A model generated the notes under the pieces. The model did no database searches. It had not been told where the DNA came from and worked only from the letters and a program-made list of their open reading frames with translations. From Clostridium paraputrificum (GTDB lineage: Bacteria; Bacillota; Clostridia; Clostridiales; Clostridiaceae), in the NCBI RefSeq assembly GCF_900447045.1, contig NZ_UAWH01000016.1, positions 186,001 through 250,000 of the forward strand: a stretch of 64,000 bases of DNA, written 5' to 3'. The translations under genes were made by a program, and so were the position numbers. The number at the start of each line of letters is the position of its first letter. The first letter of the stretch is position 1. Shown here in pieces: positions 8,770 to 17,674 of the stretch.

Positions 8770-9264
8770 CTAGTATTCTTCTACTATTTCTCCAAAATAA
8801 AGAACATGCTTTGCATCCTTTGAATAAACTGCTTTAACAATGTCCTTATCCATATTCTCTAAATCTATTTCTTGCTTATAAACGATCTTACATTCAAAAT
8901 ATCTATCACACCCTTCTACTACTGGTGTTTTAACAGATCTTGAATCAATAAATTTAATATTAGCTTCCTTTTCTTTATCTATATCTCTTCCTGATTTAGT
9001 GCCACAGATAGTTAGTGCTTCCTTTTTACTTCCTCTTTCAGGAACACTAATTGTATATGTTTCTCCTAAATCTAAAAATTCATTTGTGTATCTATTAGTT
9101 CTTATTAAAGCCATAAACATTGGCTTTCTCCACATATACCCTATGCTTCCCCAGCTTATAGTCATAGTATTAGCTTTAGCTTTATCTCCCGCTGTAAAAA
9201 ATGCCCCTTCTAAATAAATATTATCCATTACATTTTCAATATTTTCTGTAAACTTATCTATCAT
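8770..9264 (-). CDS. Flavin reductase family protein (flavoredoxin-like)
   Basis: The 164-residue protein matches the FMN-binding split-barrel flavin reductase family: an N-terminal strand-rich stretch with KANTMTISWGSIGYMWRKPMF, then RTNRYTNEFLDLGETYTISVPE and the Cys-containing CGTKSGRDIDK. Related clostridial proteins bind FMN and pass electrons between donors such as ferredoxin and acceptors; the partner here is unknown. The ATG at 9264 has GGGGAG eight bases upstream and is preferred over an in-frame GTG at 9273 that overlaps this site. Confidence 0.85.
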   Translation of the reverse strand: MIDKFTENIENVMDNIYLEGAFFTAGDKAKANTMTISWGSIGYMWRKPMFMALIRTNRYTNEFLDLGETYTISVPERGSKKEALTICGTKSGRDIDKEKEANIKFIDSRSVKTPVVEGCDRYFECKIVYKQEIDLENMDKDIVKAVYSKDAKHVLYFGEIVEEY

Positions 9265-9318
9265 TTTTAACACTCCCCAAGTTTTTTCTATTCTTATAAT
9301 ATCATATATTTACCAAAA

Positions 9319-10212
9319 TTAAATCTTATCCCAAATTTCTTCTAATTCTTTATCCTTCTTAGAATATTCTATAAAGAAGGAATTAAGTTCTATGCTCTTT
9401 TTTACATCCTTCAAAGAATTTTCATAATTCTTTAAATTTATGTAATTACACCCTCTGTTATAATAAAGAAAAGCCTCTTCATTAAATTCTAATCCCTTAT
9501 TTAATATTTCTATTGCCTTTTTATAGTTTTTCTCTTCCTTATATGTTACTGCTAAATTTAAAAAACTATAGGGATAAAAAGGATTTGATTTAATTGATTC
9601 AAAATAGTATTTTCTAGCCTCTCCTACGTTTCCTAATTTATTAAGTACTACTCCTACATTAAATAACACTCTAAATTGTCTATTATCTATTTCTAAAGCC
9701 TTTTTTAGATATTCTAAAGCTTCCTTATTCTTATTTTCCTCTTCTAAAATACATCCAATATTAGCATATGCCCAAAGTTCATTAGGGTTTATCTCTATTG
9801 CCTTTTTATAATTTTCTATAGCCTCCTGCTTTTTTCCAATCTCATCTAGTATGTTAGCTAAGAAAAAATACGCCTTATCATATCTTGGATTTAACTCTAT
9901 TGCTTCTTTATAGTACTTAATAGCTTTTTCATATTCTTCATTTTCATCGTACAATACTCCAAGACCATAATATGCACTAGCTTCTCCTTTATCTATCTCA
10001 ATAACTTCTTTATATTTCTTTTCGGCTAAATCCTTAAAACCAAGTTCATCATATAAAAGCGCCATATCTAGTAATAAGTCTATATCCCCTTTTCCTATTG
10101 GAAGACTGTACGCTTTCTTATAAAACTTAAGTGCCTTTAAGTTATCCCCATCAATCTTGGAGTTTCTTGCTATATTTATATAATTATCAAAAAGATAATT
10201 CTTATTTTCCAT
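9319..10212 (-). CDS. Tetratricopeptide repeat protein
   Basis: The 297-residue protein consists of about eight 34-residue TPR units; clear ones contain AYYGLGVLYDENEEYEKAIKYYKEAIELNP and AYANIGCILEEENKNKEALEYLKKALEID. No signal peptide or membrane segment is seen, so it is probably a cytoplasmic scaffold for protein contacts. The final 30 residues lack a clear repeat. GGAGG precedes the start. No partner gene is evident nearby. Confidence 0.85.
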   Translation of the reverse strand: MENKNYLFDNYINIARNSKIDGDNLKALKFYKKAYSLPIGKGDIDLLLDMALLYDELGFKDLAEKKYKEVIEIDKGEASAYYGLGVLYDENEEYEKAIKYYKEAIELNPRYDKAYFFLANILDEIGKKQEAIENYKKAIEINPNELWAYANIGCILEEENKNKEALEYLKKALEIDNRQFRVLFNVGVVLNKLGNVGEARKYYFESIKSNPFYPYSFLNLAVTYKEEKNYKKAIEILNKGLEFNEEAFLYYNRGCNYINLKNYENSLKDVKKSIELNSFFIEYSKKDKELEEIWDKI

Positions 10213-10256
10213 GTAAAATCCTCCACAAATTTATATAATTTAATATACAACAATAA

Positions 10257-10297
10257 AGAGGTTGTTGCAAAATAATTAATTATTTGCAACAACCTCT
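10257..10297 (-). terminator. Intrinsic terminator after ecfT
   Basis: AGAGGTTGTTGCAAA (10257-10271) and TTTGCAACAACCTCT (10283-10297) form a perfect 15-base-pair stem with an 11-base loop, followed on the minus strand by TTTATT. It ends the ECF transporter transcript. Confidence 0.92.
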
Positions 10298-10308
10298 CAA
10301 CTCTCTTA

Positions 10309-11142
10309 TTAAATAAAAGGATTATAAAATCGCTTATCTGGATTATTTAGTGTAATTACTAAGGATACTATAAACAGGATAATCATAAAAGCAATTGCTA
10401 TATAATCTCCGTTTTCAAATTTTCTACCACTATACCATGTCCTTTTCTTCTTATTACCAAAGGCTCTAAGTTCCATTGCACAACTTACAGTTTCTATTCT
10501 CTCTAAACTAGAAAAAATTAAAGGCATAAGAATTGTAGACATATTCTTTACTCTCTTTATTAACTTTTCCTTTTTTGACATATCTACTCCCCTTGCTTGC
10601 TGAGCAAAGGAAATCTCCATATAATCTCTTTGTACATCTGGTATATATCTTAATGCAATTGAAACAGAATAAGCTATTTTATAACTTACCCCAATCCTAT
10701 TTAAGGATGCTGCAAACTCACTTGGATTTGTAGCTACCATAAATAATAATGCCATAGGAATTATTGAAAAATATTTTAAAGTAACGTTAAATTGATAGAA
10801 AACTTGTTCCAAAGTAACATTATAGTTTCCTACAAGGTGAAATAAATCTGTCCTTGATTTATAAATTTCAACCCCTTCATAGGGTGAAAATATAAATATA
10901 GCTATATTATTGATTAATAAAAATATCAATATAAAATATAATACAAATGAAATATCCTTAAACTTCACCTTCGATATTTTAAAGAATACTATGCTTAATA
11001 TGAACATTAATATCAACACCCTTGTGTCGTAGGTAACCATTGCTGTTATAGCCCAGATTATTAATGCTATAAGCTTAGTTGCACCAGTTAACTTATGTAT
11101 AGGTGACTTTAAATCCGTATATTCAAGCATTGCATTATTCAC
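10309..11142 (-). CDS. ecfT: ECF transporter transmembrane component EcfT
   Basis: The protein (277 residues from a GTG start) is the membrane coupling subunit of an energy-coupling factor vitamin importer. It has several hydrophobic helices and two Ala-Arg-Gly-type coupling helices: AQQARGVDM and CAMELRAFG, the conserved contacts with the ATPases. The GTG at 11142 lies ten bases after GGAGG and gives an eight-base overlap with the ATPase gene; an ATG at 11169 has no comparable site. Neighbouring genes suggest pairing with the double ATPase and with the S component at 14914. Confidence 0.9.
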   Translation of the reverse strand: MNNAMLEYTDLKSPIHKLTGATKLIALIIWAITAMVTYDTRVLILMFILSIVFFKISKVKFKDISFVLYFILIFLLINNIAIFIFSPYEGVEIYKSRTDLFHLVGNYNVTLEQVFYQFNVTLKYFSIIPMALLFMVATNPSEFAASLNRIGVSYKIAYSVSIALRYIPDVQRDYMEISFAQQARGVDMSKKEKLIKRVKNMSTILMPLIFSSLERIETVSCAMELRAFGNKKKRTWYSGRKFENGDYIAIAFMIILFIVSLVITLNNPDKRFYNPFI

Positions 11143-12844
11143 TTTCTCGAGTCCTCCTATCATAGTCAATGAACTTATTTACAAATTCTCTTGGATTAGC
11201 TAAATTTGCTTTTAAAGCAAGCTGATACAGAGATGTTTCTTTCAAGTTTGCTCTTTCTATAACTTCATTATCAGTTAAAATACGAAAAGCTTTATCTTCT
11301 GCAATCTTCTCCCCATCTGATAAAACTATGGATCTATCTGTATATTCAAGCATAAGATGCATATCATGAGTTATCATAACTATAGTTACACCTTTTTTAT
11401 TAAGCTCTTTTAAGAACTCCATTATTTCTGTATAATGCTTAAAATCTTGTCCTGCTGTAGGTTCATCTAATATTATTAATTCTGGGTTTAGTACTAATAT
11501 AGATGCAATAGTTACTCTCTTCTTTTGCCCAAAGCTTAATGCAGATATAGGCCAATTTCTAAATTCATATAATCCACATATTTGCAAGGCTTCATATACT
11601 CTTCTCTTAGTTTCATCTTCTGAAATCCCTCTAATTTGTAATCCTAAAGCCACTTCATCAAATATCATGGTTTTAGATATCATTTGATTAGGATTTTGCA
11701 TTACTAAACCTATTTTCTCTGCTCTTTCTTTTATAGTACTACTTTTAAGATTATTCCCTTCAAATAGTATTTCTCCTGATGTTGGGCGATAGAAACCACA
11801 AATAAGTCTAGATATAGTTGATTTACCTGCTCCATTTCTACCAACTATGCTTACCATCTCACCCTTGTTAATTTTAAAAGAAACATCCTTTAAAACCTTT
11901 TTATTTTTAGAGTATTCAAAATTAACATTCTTTAACTCTAGTAAAGGTGTCACAAATTCTTTAACTTCTTCATTAACTACTCCATCAGCCCATGATTTAA
12001 GAGCCCCACTTAAGGAATTTAAGTTAATTTCATCTATATTTTCTAAATTCATATCTTCATCTAGTTTACAACCTGCATATTTTAATGCTGTTATATAAAG
12101 CGGTTCACGAATTCCACATTCTTTTAAAATTTCTGTAGCTAACAGTTCTCCTGGCGTAGTATCCTTTACTATTTCTCCATTGTTAACTACTATTACTCTA
12201 TCTACATTTCTATATAAAACATCCTCAAGACGATGTTCTATAATCACTATAGTTTTATTACTATCATTTTTTATTTTATCTATAAGATCTATAGCATTCT
12301 TTCCTGTAGCAGGGTCAAGACTTGCAAGAGGTTCATCAAACAATAAGATATTAACCTCATCTACCATTACCCCTGCAAGAGAAACTCTTTGCTTTTGTCC
12401 ACCTGATAAACGCTGAGGCGATGAATCTAAGTGAGTATCAATTCCTACTATTTTAGAAACTATGGTTACTTTCTCCTTCATTATGTCTACATCTACACAA
12501 TTATTTTCTAGCTTAAAAGCTATGTCTTCTGCAACTGTCAAACCTATAAATTGACTATCAGGATCCTGAAGCACAGTTCCAACTGAATTTGATATTTCTG
12601 CTATACTCATATCCCTTGTTTCTTTTCCATTTATCTTTAAACTTCCACTTATATCTCCTTCATATAAAAATGGTACTAATCCATTAATACAATTAGAAAT
12701 AGTACTCTTTCCAGAACCAGATGGTCCAACAATAAGTACCTTCTCACCTTCATATATAGTTAAATTAATATTATTCAATGTTGGTTTAGCTTGAACTCTA
12801 TATTGAAAGCTAAAATCTTTGAACTCTATTACTGGTTTCTTCAT
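11135..12844 (-). CDS. ECF transporter double ATPase (two fused ABC domains)
   Basis: This 569-residue protein fuses two ECF-type ATPases. The first domain has Walker A GPSGSGKST, signature LSGGQKQR and Walker B ILLFDEP; the second has Walker A GRNGAGKST, signature LSFGQKKR and Walker B LIILDEP. The linker runs over about residues 235-300. Such fused pairs (YkoD-like) occur in dedicated ECF importers and replace separate EcfA and EcfA' subunits. The substrate is set by the S component; none is adjacent, but a UPF0397-type S component lies about 2 kb upstream on the same strand. Confidence 0.93.
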   Translation of the reverse strand: MKKPVIEFKDFSFQYRVQAKPTLNNINLTIYEGEKVLIVGPSGSGKSTISNCINGLVPFLYEGDISGSLKINGKETRDMSIAEISNSVGTVLQDPDSQFIGLTVAEDIAFKLENNCVDVDIMKEKVTIVSKIVGIDTHLDSSPQRLSGGQKQRVSLAGVMVDEVNILLFDEPLASLDPATGKNAIDLIDKIKNDSNKTIVIIEHRLEDVLYRNVDRVIVVNNGEIVKDTTPGELLATEILKECGIREPLYITALKYAGCKLDEDMNLENIDEINLNSLSGALKSWADGVVNEEVKEFVTPLLELKNVNFEYSKNKKVLKDVSFKINKGEMVSIVGRNGAGKSTISRLICGFYRPTSGEILFEGNNLKSSTIKERAEKIGLVMQNPNQMISKTMIFDEVALGLQIRGISEDETKRRVYEALQICGLYEFRNWPISALSFGQKKRVTIASILVLNPELIILDEPTAGQDFKHYTEIMEFLKELNKKGVTIVMITHDMHLMLEYTDRSIVLSDGEKIAEDKAFRILTDNEVIERANLKETSLYQLALKANLANPREFVNKFIDYDRRTRESE

Positions 12845-13093
12845 TCCATTCTCCTTTGTACATTTTGTCTATAATATTATATACTATTCGACAATATTTT
12901 CAAAAGAATTTTTCATTATATTTTTTATTTCAAAGCAATACTTATATATAACTAACACTCTACTTGTTTGATTTAATCAGTTGAAGTTACTCCTAAAATG
13001 GAATGTAGGTAGTGAGTTTCATTTTTGAATATATCATTTCTACAAATTCTTTTTTATCTCTAAATTTAATCTATTAGATAAATTGGAATTTGA
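12845..13093. other. Intergenic region without a recognised gene
   Basis: This AT-rich stretch of about 250 bases holds the ribosome binding site of the double ATPase at its left end. On the minus strand a 25-codon open stretch ending RDKKEFVEMIYSKMKL then TTYIPF and a TAG at about 13004 could be the tail of a decayed gene, but it has no convincing start or site. No promoter or terminator was convincing. Confidence 0.4.
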
Positions 13094-13540
13094 TTATTTC
13101 TCCATAATATAATTTTGTAGCACAACCCCACTTCTTTCCACATTCTGTTTCTTAATAACTTTGTATCCTCGTTTTTCAAAAAATGGCCTTGCCGTAATTG
13201 AAGCATGGGTACTTACTTTGCTCTCATTAAAATTGCATTCCAATTCGTCACAAATTGCAGTAGCAATACCTTGATTTTGATAATCCTTATGGACATATAA
13301 TCTATCCAGATATCCTGTGAAATCTATATCACCAAAACCAACTATAATCCCATTTTCAACTGCGACAACTGAAAAATGTGATAATAAAGATTGATTCCAT
13401 TTTTCTAAATCTACACTTCCCGTTGCCCATACATTTAACTGCTCCAAACTATAATCTTTTGCATTAATAGAATGTACCGTATTATAAAATAATTCCGCTA
13501 AATATTTACAATCTAATGCTTCATATCGTCTTATAAACAT
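13094..13540 (-). CDS. GNAT family N-acetyltransferase
   Basis: The 148-residue protein has the GNAT acetyl-CoA motif in LDRLYVHKDYQNQGIATAICDELE, where QNQGIA corresponds to the Q/RxxGxG/A loop, and the later strand-helix FFEKRGYKVI. It starts MFIRRYEALDCKYLAELF, typical for the YafP-like group. The acceptor substrate is unknown. It lies with another acetyltransferase between the ECF transporter components. Confidence 0.85.
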   Translation of the reverse strand: MFIRRYEALDCKYLAELFYNTVHSINAKDYSLEQLNVWATGSVDLEKWNQSLLSHFSVVAVENGIIVGFGDIDFTGYLDRLYVHKDYQNQGIATAICDELECNFNESKVSTHASITARPFFEKRGYKVIKKQNVERSGVVLQNYIMEK

Positions 13541-13572
13541 TTTTATCTCCTCTGCAAAATTTAAATAGGAAT

Positions 13573-13977
13573 TTATCTAATATACCCAATCATATTCATA
13601 TCCTCTAATTTCTTAAGATTGAATGATCTATAGAATTTATTATCTACTACGTCTTCTATATCAGTTACAACCATGAACATTCTTACTTCGGAATACTTTT
13701 TTATTATAGTTTTAAAAAGATATGTTCCAATTTTACGCTGTTGATATTCTGGCTCAACAATTAAATCCTGCACTATTAAAACATGCTCTCCATCTCCAAC
13801 ACATCTAATAAAACCAACAAGTTTACAATCATCAAATGCTCCTATAGTATATAATGAATTATCAAATGCTCTTATTAGTTTTTCATCATCTTTTAAATAA
13901 GCATTCCAAGATTCTTTTCTATAAATATCTTTTATAGCTTCAATCATTGATGAATTAATTTCCTTATAGTTAATCAT
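13573..13977 (-). CDS. GNAT family N-acetyltransferase
   Basis: The 134-residue protein carries the GNAT core IVQDLIVEPEYQQRKIGTYLFKTIIKKY, with QQRKIG as the acetyl-CoA phosphate loop, preceded by the strand KLVGFIRCVGDGEHV. It is a compact single-domain enzyme of unknown acceptor. The gap to the next acetyltransferase is about 30 bases, so the two are probably cotranscribed. They are not obviously duplicates, since shared identity outside the motif is low. Confidence 0.85.
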   Translation of the reverse strand: MINYKEINSSMIEAIKDIYRKESWNAYLKDDEKLIRAFDNSLYTIGAFDDCKLVGFIRCVGDGEHVLIVQDLIVEPEYQQRKIGTYLFKTIIKKYSEVRMFMVVTDIEDVVDNKFYRSFNLKKLEDMNMIGYIR

Positions 13978-13998
13978 TAAGATCCCCCCATTTAATTT

Positions 13999-14679
13999 CT
14001 ATTCATATAATAATTGTATCATATGAAACTTTTCCCATTCTTCATTATTAAATAGTACCCTGGGATTTAAATTCATCTTTTTTGAAAAAGCCATTATTGC
14101 TTTAAAAACTTTTTCCATAAAATAAAATCCTTCTAATTCATTTTTATTAATCTTCTCATGGCAAATAAATTTGATTTCTATATTTTTATTATTAATTTCA
14201 ATAAAGATATTTGTGATATACTGCAACTCCTTCATTCCTTTTACTTTATATCCTTCTTTAGCAACTCTAGTGTATTTTATATCTAGTTTGTCACTTAAAA
14301 TGAGAGCTAAAGCAATAATATTATCACTATTAAATCCATCACTATGAATCTTTATAGCCTCTAAAACTAAATCTTTATTTTTTAATATAATATTATTTTT
14401 CTCAAAGTACTTTTTTGCAAATTCATAACTTCTTAATGAATGATTATTTTTTCCCTCTATTGCACCAGTATCATGTAATAAGGCTGCTATTTTAGCTTCT
14501 TCTATAAAGCTATCATCATAACCCAATTCACTAAGTAAGGACTCAACTAATTTAGCTACATTTTTAACATGATCAAGATTATGATGTGCCCATCCTTTAT
14601 CTAGATCTTCATATTCAGAAATTTTATTATATACTTCAATTATTGTTTTATCATTTTTTATTTTTTCAAACCTTTTCAA
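13999..14679 (-). CDS. HD-domain phosphohydrolase-like protein
   Basis: The 226-residue protein has an HD domain: HHNLDHVKNVAKLVE supplies the first His, AALLHDTGAIEG gives the HD pair, and IHSDGF plus the later SDKLD give further metal ligands. HD proteins hydrolyse phosphomonoesters or nucleotides; the actual substrate cannot be told. The C-terminal third has no recognisable domain. It lies downstream of an ECF S component on the same strand, separated from it by a terminator and a tandem repeat. Confidence 0.8.
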   Translation of the reverse strand: MKRFEKIKNDKTIIEVYNKISEYEDLDKGWAHHNLDHVKNVAKLVESLLSELGYDDSFIEEAKIAALLHDTGAIEGKNNHSLRSYEFAKKYFEKNNIILKNKDLVLEAIKIHSDGFNSDNIIALALILSDKLDIKYTRVAKEGYKVKGMKELQYITNIFIEINNKNIEIKFICHEKINKNELEGFYFMEKVFKAIMAFSKKMNLNPRVLFNNEEWEKFHMIQLLYE

Positions 14680-14750
14680 TACACTCTCCTAATTAGCGAA
14701 AAGTTAAAGATAACTTTCTTATCCTTTTACTACGCTTCCTCTCTACCAAT

Positions 14751-14809
14751 ATTTATATATTTATATATTTATATATTTATATATTTATATATTTATATAT
14801 TTATATATT
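14751..14809. repeat. Tandem repeat of the octamer ATTTATAT, about 7.4 copies
   Basis: Seven perfect head-to-tail copies of ATTTATAT run from 14751 to 14806 and break off at 14809. It lies in the gap between the HD gene start and the S component terminator, so copy number changes could alter promoter spacing for the HD/acetyltransferase genes. A looser TATTTATA-rich run occurs near 53645-53685. Confidence 0.9.
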
Positions 14810-14856
14810 GTTATATTTATATTTTTCCTATAACTTCTTATCTTCTTACATAAAAA

Positions 14857-14886
14857 AGAAAGAAACTGCGAAAGCAGTCTCTTTCT
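14857..14886 (-). terminator. Intrinsic terminator after the ECF S component
   Basis: AGAAAGAAACTGC (14857-14869) and GCAGTCTCTTTCT (14874-14886) pair with one mismatch around a 4-base loop, followed on the minus strand by TTTTTTAT. It would stop transcripts of the S component before the HD gene. Confidence 0.85.
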
Positions 14887-14913
14887 CAACTTTTTTCATC
14901 TCTTTTATCTTAT

Positions 14914-15465
14914 TTATTCTTTACTTAGGCTTCCCTTTTTAGTTCTTGTCTTTGAGTAAGCATAAATTAATAATGATCCTATTATCCCAACAGTAAGTCC
15001 ATTTGAAACAAAAGCAACTGCTCCTTGAACAAATACTTTATTAGCTGGTTCTGCATAAGCAAGAACATCTAATCCTGGAGCTACTAAAAGCCAAGCTATA
15101 GCATTTCCTATTATTTGATAAATATTGAATCTAATAATATCCTTCTTATTAAATTCACCATCATTAATGCTTAATCTTTTGTATGCAAATCCAATTACTA
15201 ATCCAACTACTGCTGAAGCTAAAATCCAGCTAAACCATGGTGATCCATATGTAGTTAAATCCTTTAATGTATGCCCTATAAATCCAATTGAAAAACCTGC
15301 AACAGGTCCATATAAAACTGCCATTAATGCTAGAAAGGCATATGCTGTTTCAATGCTTGTATTTGGTATACCTGTTGGAATTGCTCCAAACCTTCCAAGT
15401 ATCATAAACACAGCAGCACCTATACCTATAGCTACAATTGTTTGTATTCCTAATCTTCTATTCAT
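14914..15465 (-). CDS. ECF transporter S component, UPF0397 family
   Basis: The 183-residue, six-helix membrane protein gives the substrate specificity of an ECF importer. The start [26 protein letters not shown] and the stretch [24 protein letters not shown] are characteristic of UPF0397 proteins, which typically sit beside a fused double ATPase and an EcfT. Related proteins have been suggested to import riboflavin or another cofactor precursor; the ligand is not proven. Here the cognate ATPase and EcfT probably lie at 10309-12844, so the usual operon looks split by four kilobases of other genes and spacers. Confidence 0.87.
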   Translation of the reverse strand: MNRRLGIQTIVAIGIGAAVFMILGRFGAIPTGIPNTSIETAYAFLALMAVLYGPVAGFSIGFIGHTLKDLTTYGSPWFSWILASAVVGLVIGFAYKRLSINDGEFNKKDIIRFNIYQIIGNAIAWLLVAPGLDVLAYAEPANKVFVQGAVAFVSNGLTVGIIGSLLIYAYSKTRTKKGSLSKE

Positions 15466-15531
15466 ATAAATTCTCCCTTAGTTTTAATATATATATTTTT
15501 CATAATATTCTATATTTATATACACAAAGAT

Positions 15532-15557
15532 AAAAAGCTGACTTATGTCAGCTTTTT
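15532..15557 (-). terminator. Intrinsic terminator of the rnf operon
   Basis: AAAAAGCTGAC (15532-15542) and GTCAGCTTTTT (15547-15557) form a perfect 11-base-pair stem with a TTAT loop. It starts immediately after the rnfB stop and its minus-strand tail is T-rich. Confidence 0.93.
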
Positions 15558-15559
15558 AA

Positions 15560-16354
15560 TTAATTTTCTAAGAATGAAATTGCCTTAGTTGGACATTTAG
15601 TTGTACAAATCTTACAGTTAACACAGTTTTCATAATCAACCTTAGCTAAGAATCCATCAACCTTAACTGCACCCTTTGGACAATTCTTTTCACAAATTTT
15701 ACATCCAATACATCCAGCTGAGCAAGCATTTCTTACATCCTTACCAGCATCTTGTGAGTTACAAGCAACTCTTACCTTCTTATCATATGGAACAGCTTCA
15801 ATTAGTCCCATTGGACAAATATCTATACATGCTCCACACATTGTACATTTTTCTTTATCAACCTTTGCAATACCATCTACTATATGTAAAGCGTCAAACT
15901 CACATACATTAACGCAACTTGCAAGTCCTAAGCATCCATATGAACACTTCTTAGCACCACCACCTACTAAAAGAGAAGCTTCTAGACAGTTGGTTACACC
16001 TTCATATTCATAATTTTGTTTAGCTTTTTCACAGTTACCAGCACACTTAACAAATGCTGTCATTTTAGCTCCAGTTTCAACTGAAACCCCTAAAACTTCA
16101 CCTAATGCTTCTGCAACTGGCGCACCACCAACAGAACAAAGGTTAGGTTTTGCATCACCAGATGCAACTGCTTCTGCATAAGCGTCACATCCAGCATATC
16201 CACATCCACCACAGTTTGCACTTGGAAGACATTCTCTAAGCTTTGGAATCTTTGGATCAACCTTAACTTCAAACTTCTTTGAAGCAAATCCTAGTAATAT
16301 ACCAAAAACTAATCCTAAGGCACCTAAGCTAAGTGCTGCATATAATATACCCAT
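15560..16354 (-). CDS. rnfB: Rnf complex iron-sulfur subunit RnfB
   Basis: The 264-residue protein accepts electrons from ferredoxin and feeds the Rnf membrane complex. An N-terminal membrane helix (about residues 2-24) is followed by the four-Cys cluster site PSANCGGCGYAGCDAY with a later Cys. Further ferredoxin-type sites follow: CTMCGACIDICPMG, CIGCKICEKNCPKG and CVNCKICTTKCPTK, plus a Cys-rich linker. This Cys pattern suits several [4Fe-4S] clusters. It is the last gene of the operon, in the usual clostridial order rnfCDGEAB. Confidence 0.96.
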   Translation of the reverse strand: MGILYAALSLGALGLVFGILLGFASKKFEVKVDPKIPKLRECLPSANCGGCGYAGCDAYAEAVASGDAKPNLCSVGGAPVAEALGEVLGVSVETGAKMTAFVKCAGNCEKAKQNYEYEGVTNCLEASLLVGGGAKKCSYGCLGLASCVNVCEFDALHIVDGIAKVDKEKCTMCGACIDICPMGLIEAVPYDKKVRVACNSQDAGKDVRNACSAGCIGCKICEKNCPKGAVKVDGFLAKVDYENCVNCKICTTKCPTKAISFLEN

Positions 16355-16367
16355 CTATAAATACCTC

Positions 16368-16946
16368 CTAGTGAATTAATCCTTGGAAGCCTAAGAATGC
16401 TATAGCCATTAACCCTGCTGTAAATAGAGTTATTGGAAGACCTCTTAAAACTTCTGGTATATTCTTGTTGTTATCAATTCTTTCTCTAATGAATGATAAT
16501 AAAACTATTGCAAGAGTGTAACCTGCAGCAGCTCCAATACCATTTACTAAAGCTTGTAATAAGTTATAGCTTTCTTGAATATTTAATGAAGCCATACCTA
16601 AAACTGCACAGTTTGTTGTAATAAGAGGAAGGTAAACACCAAGAGCCTTATGTAAGCTTGGCATCATCTTCTTCATTGCCATTTCTATAAATTGAACTAA
16701 CGCAGCTATAACTAGTACGTTAGCTATAGTTGATAAATAATTTAACCCTAATGGATCTAAAATCTTATTGTAAACTAACCATGACATAACTGATGCCACT
16801 ACCATAACTAGTGTAACAGCCATCCCCATACCAAAGGCAGCATCCTTCTTCTTAGAAACTCCTAAGAATGAACAAATACCAAGGAACTTTGATAGTACGA
16901 AGTTGTTTACTAGCATAGCACTAATAAAAATTAAAAATAAACTCAT
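16368..16946 (-). CDS. rnfA: Rnf complex membrane subunit RnfA
   Basis: The 192-residue, six-helix protein is one of two paired membrane subunits that together hold an iron-sulfur cluster in the middle of the membrane and take part in ion translocation. The characteristic start NNFVLSKFLGICSFLGVSKK supplies the conserved Cys, and TTNCAVLGMA supplies the second. Sequence and length match the RnfA/NqrE family. It lies 13 bases upstream of rnfB. Confidence 0.96.
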   Translation of the reverse strand: MSLFLIFISAMLVNNFVLSKFLGICSFLGVSKKKDAAFGMGMAVTLVMVVASVMSWLVYNKILDPLGLNYLSTIANVLVIAALVQFIEMAMKKMMPSLHKALGVYLPLITTNCAVLGMASLNIQESYNLLQALVNGIGAAAGYTLAIVLLSFIRERIDNNKNIPEVLRGLPITLFTAGLMAIAFLGFQGLIH

Positions 16947-16965
16947 CTATCTTCTCCACCTTTAC

Positions 16966-17652
16966 TTATTTTCTTGTAGAACATCCACCGTTTCCACATC
17001 CAGAACAGCTTCCGCATCCACCTGCTTGCATTTCTATAACTTGCTCGTTATTCTTCTTAGCTTTCTTGATCTTTCTATAGTTTAAGAAAGTAACTAGTCC
17101 ACCTAATGTGAAGAAAGCACCTGGAGCAAGAATCATAATTGATGCTGGCTTATAACTTGCTGGCATTACTTGCATACCTAAAATTTGACCTGCACCTATT
17201 ACTTCTCTAAATGCACCTATTAAGAAAAGAGCTACTGTAAATCCAAGTCCCATACCTATAGCATCAAAGATTGATGGTATTACTGGGTTCTTTGAAGCAT
17301 AAGCTTCAGCTCTTCCTAATATTACACAGTTAACAACTATAAGTGGAATAAATATACCTAGTGACTTATATAATGCTGGAACATATCCATGCATTAACAT
17401 ATCAACTATTGTAACGAATGAAGCAATAACTACGATGTACGCAGGAATTCTTATCTTATCTGGTACAAACTTTCTTATTGCAGAAATCATCATATTAGAA
17501 AATATTAAAACTACTGTAGAAGCTAGTCCCATACCTAAGGCATTTTCTGCACTTGTTGTAACCGCTAAGGTTGGACACATAGCTAATACTTGAACAAAAA
17601 TTGGATTTTCAGTAATTATACCGTTTTTTAGTCTTTCAATTAACTTGTTCAT
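16966..17652 (-). CDS. rnfE: Rnf complex membrane subunit RnfE with a Cys-rich tail
   Basis: This 228-residue subunit pairs with RnfA in the membrane; conserved Cys-containing segments are QVLAMCPTLAVTTSAENALGMG and VVNCVILGRAEAYASKNP. The ATG at 17652 is chosen because GGAGG precedes it by five bases; an earlier in-frame codon at 17688 would overlap rnfG. After the last helix the protein ends in a Gly/Cys tail, AGGCGSCSGCGNGGCSTRK, holding five Cys in 15 residues. This tail is not part of the RnfE core and could bind metal or a cluster. Confidence 0.93.
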   Translation of the reverse strand: MNKLIERLKNGIITENPIFVQVLAMCPTLAVTTSAENALGMGLASTVVLIFSNMMISAIRKFVPDKIRIPAYIVVIASFVTIVDMLMHGYVPALYKSLGIFIPLIVVNCVILGRAEAYASKNPVIPSIFDAIGMGLGFTVALFLIGAFREVIGAGQILGMQVMPASYKPASIMILAPGAFFTLGGLVTFLNYRKIKKAKKNNEQVIEMQAGGCGSCSGCGNGGCSTRK

Positions 17653-17674
17653 TTTTATCCTCCTTATCTTTAGG

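Noticed and set aside
13000..13090. Short minus-strand open stretch ending KLTTYIPF
   Set aside because: No start codon with a site and no recognisable homologue. It may be a gene remnant but cannot be supported as a pseudogene.
14751..14820. Repeat array as a possible CRISPR
   Set aside because: The unit is eight bases of A and T with no spacers, so it is a simple tandem repeat.
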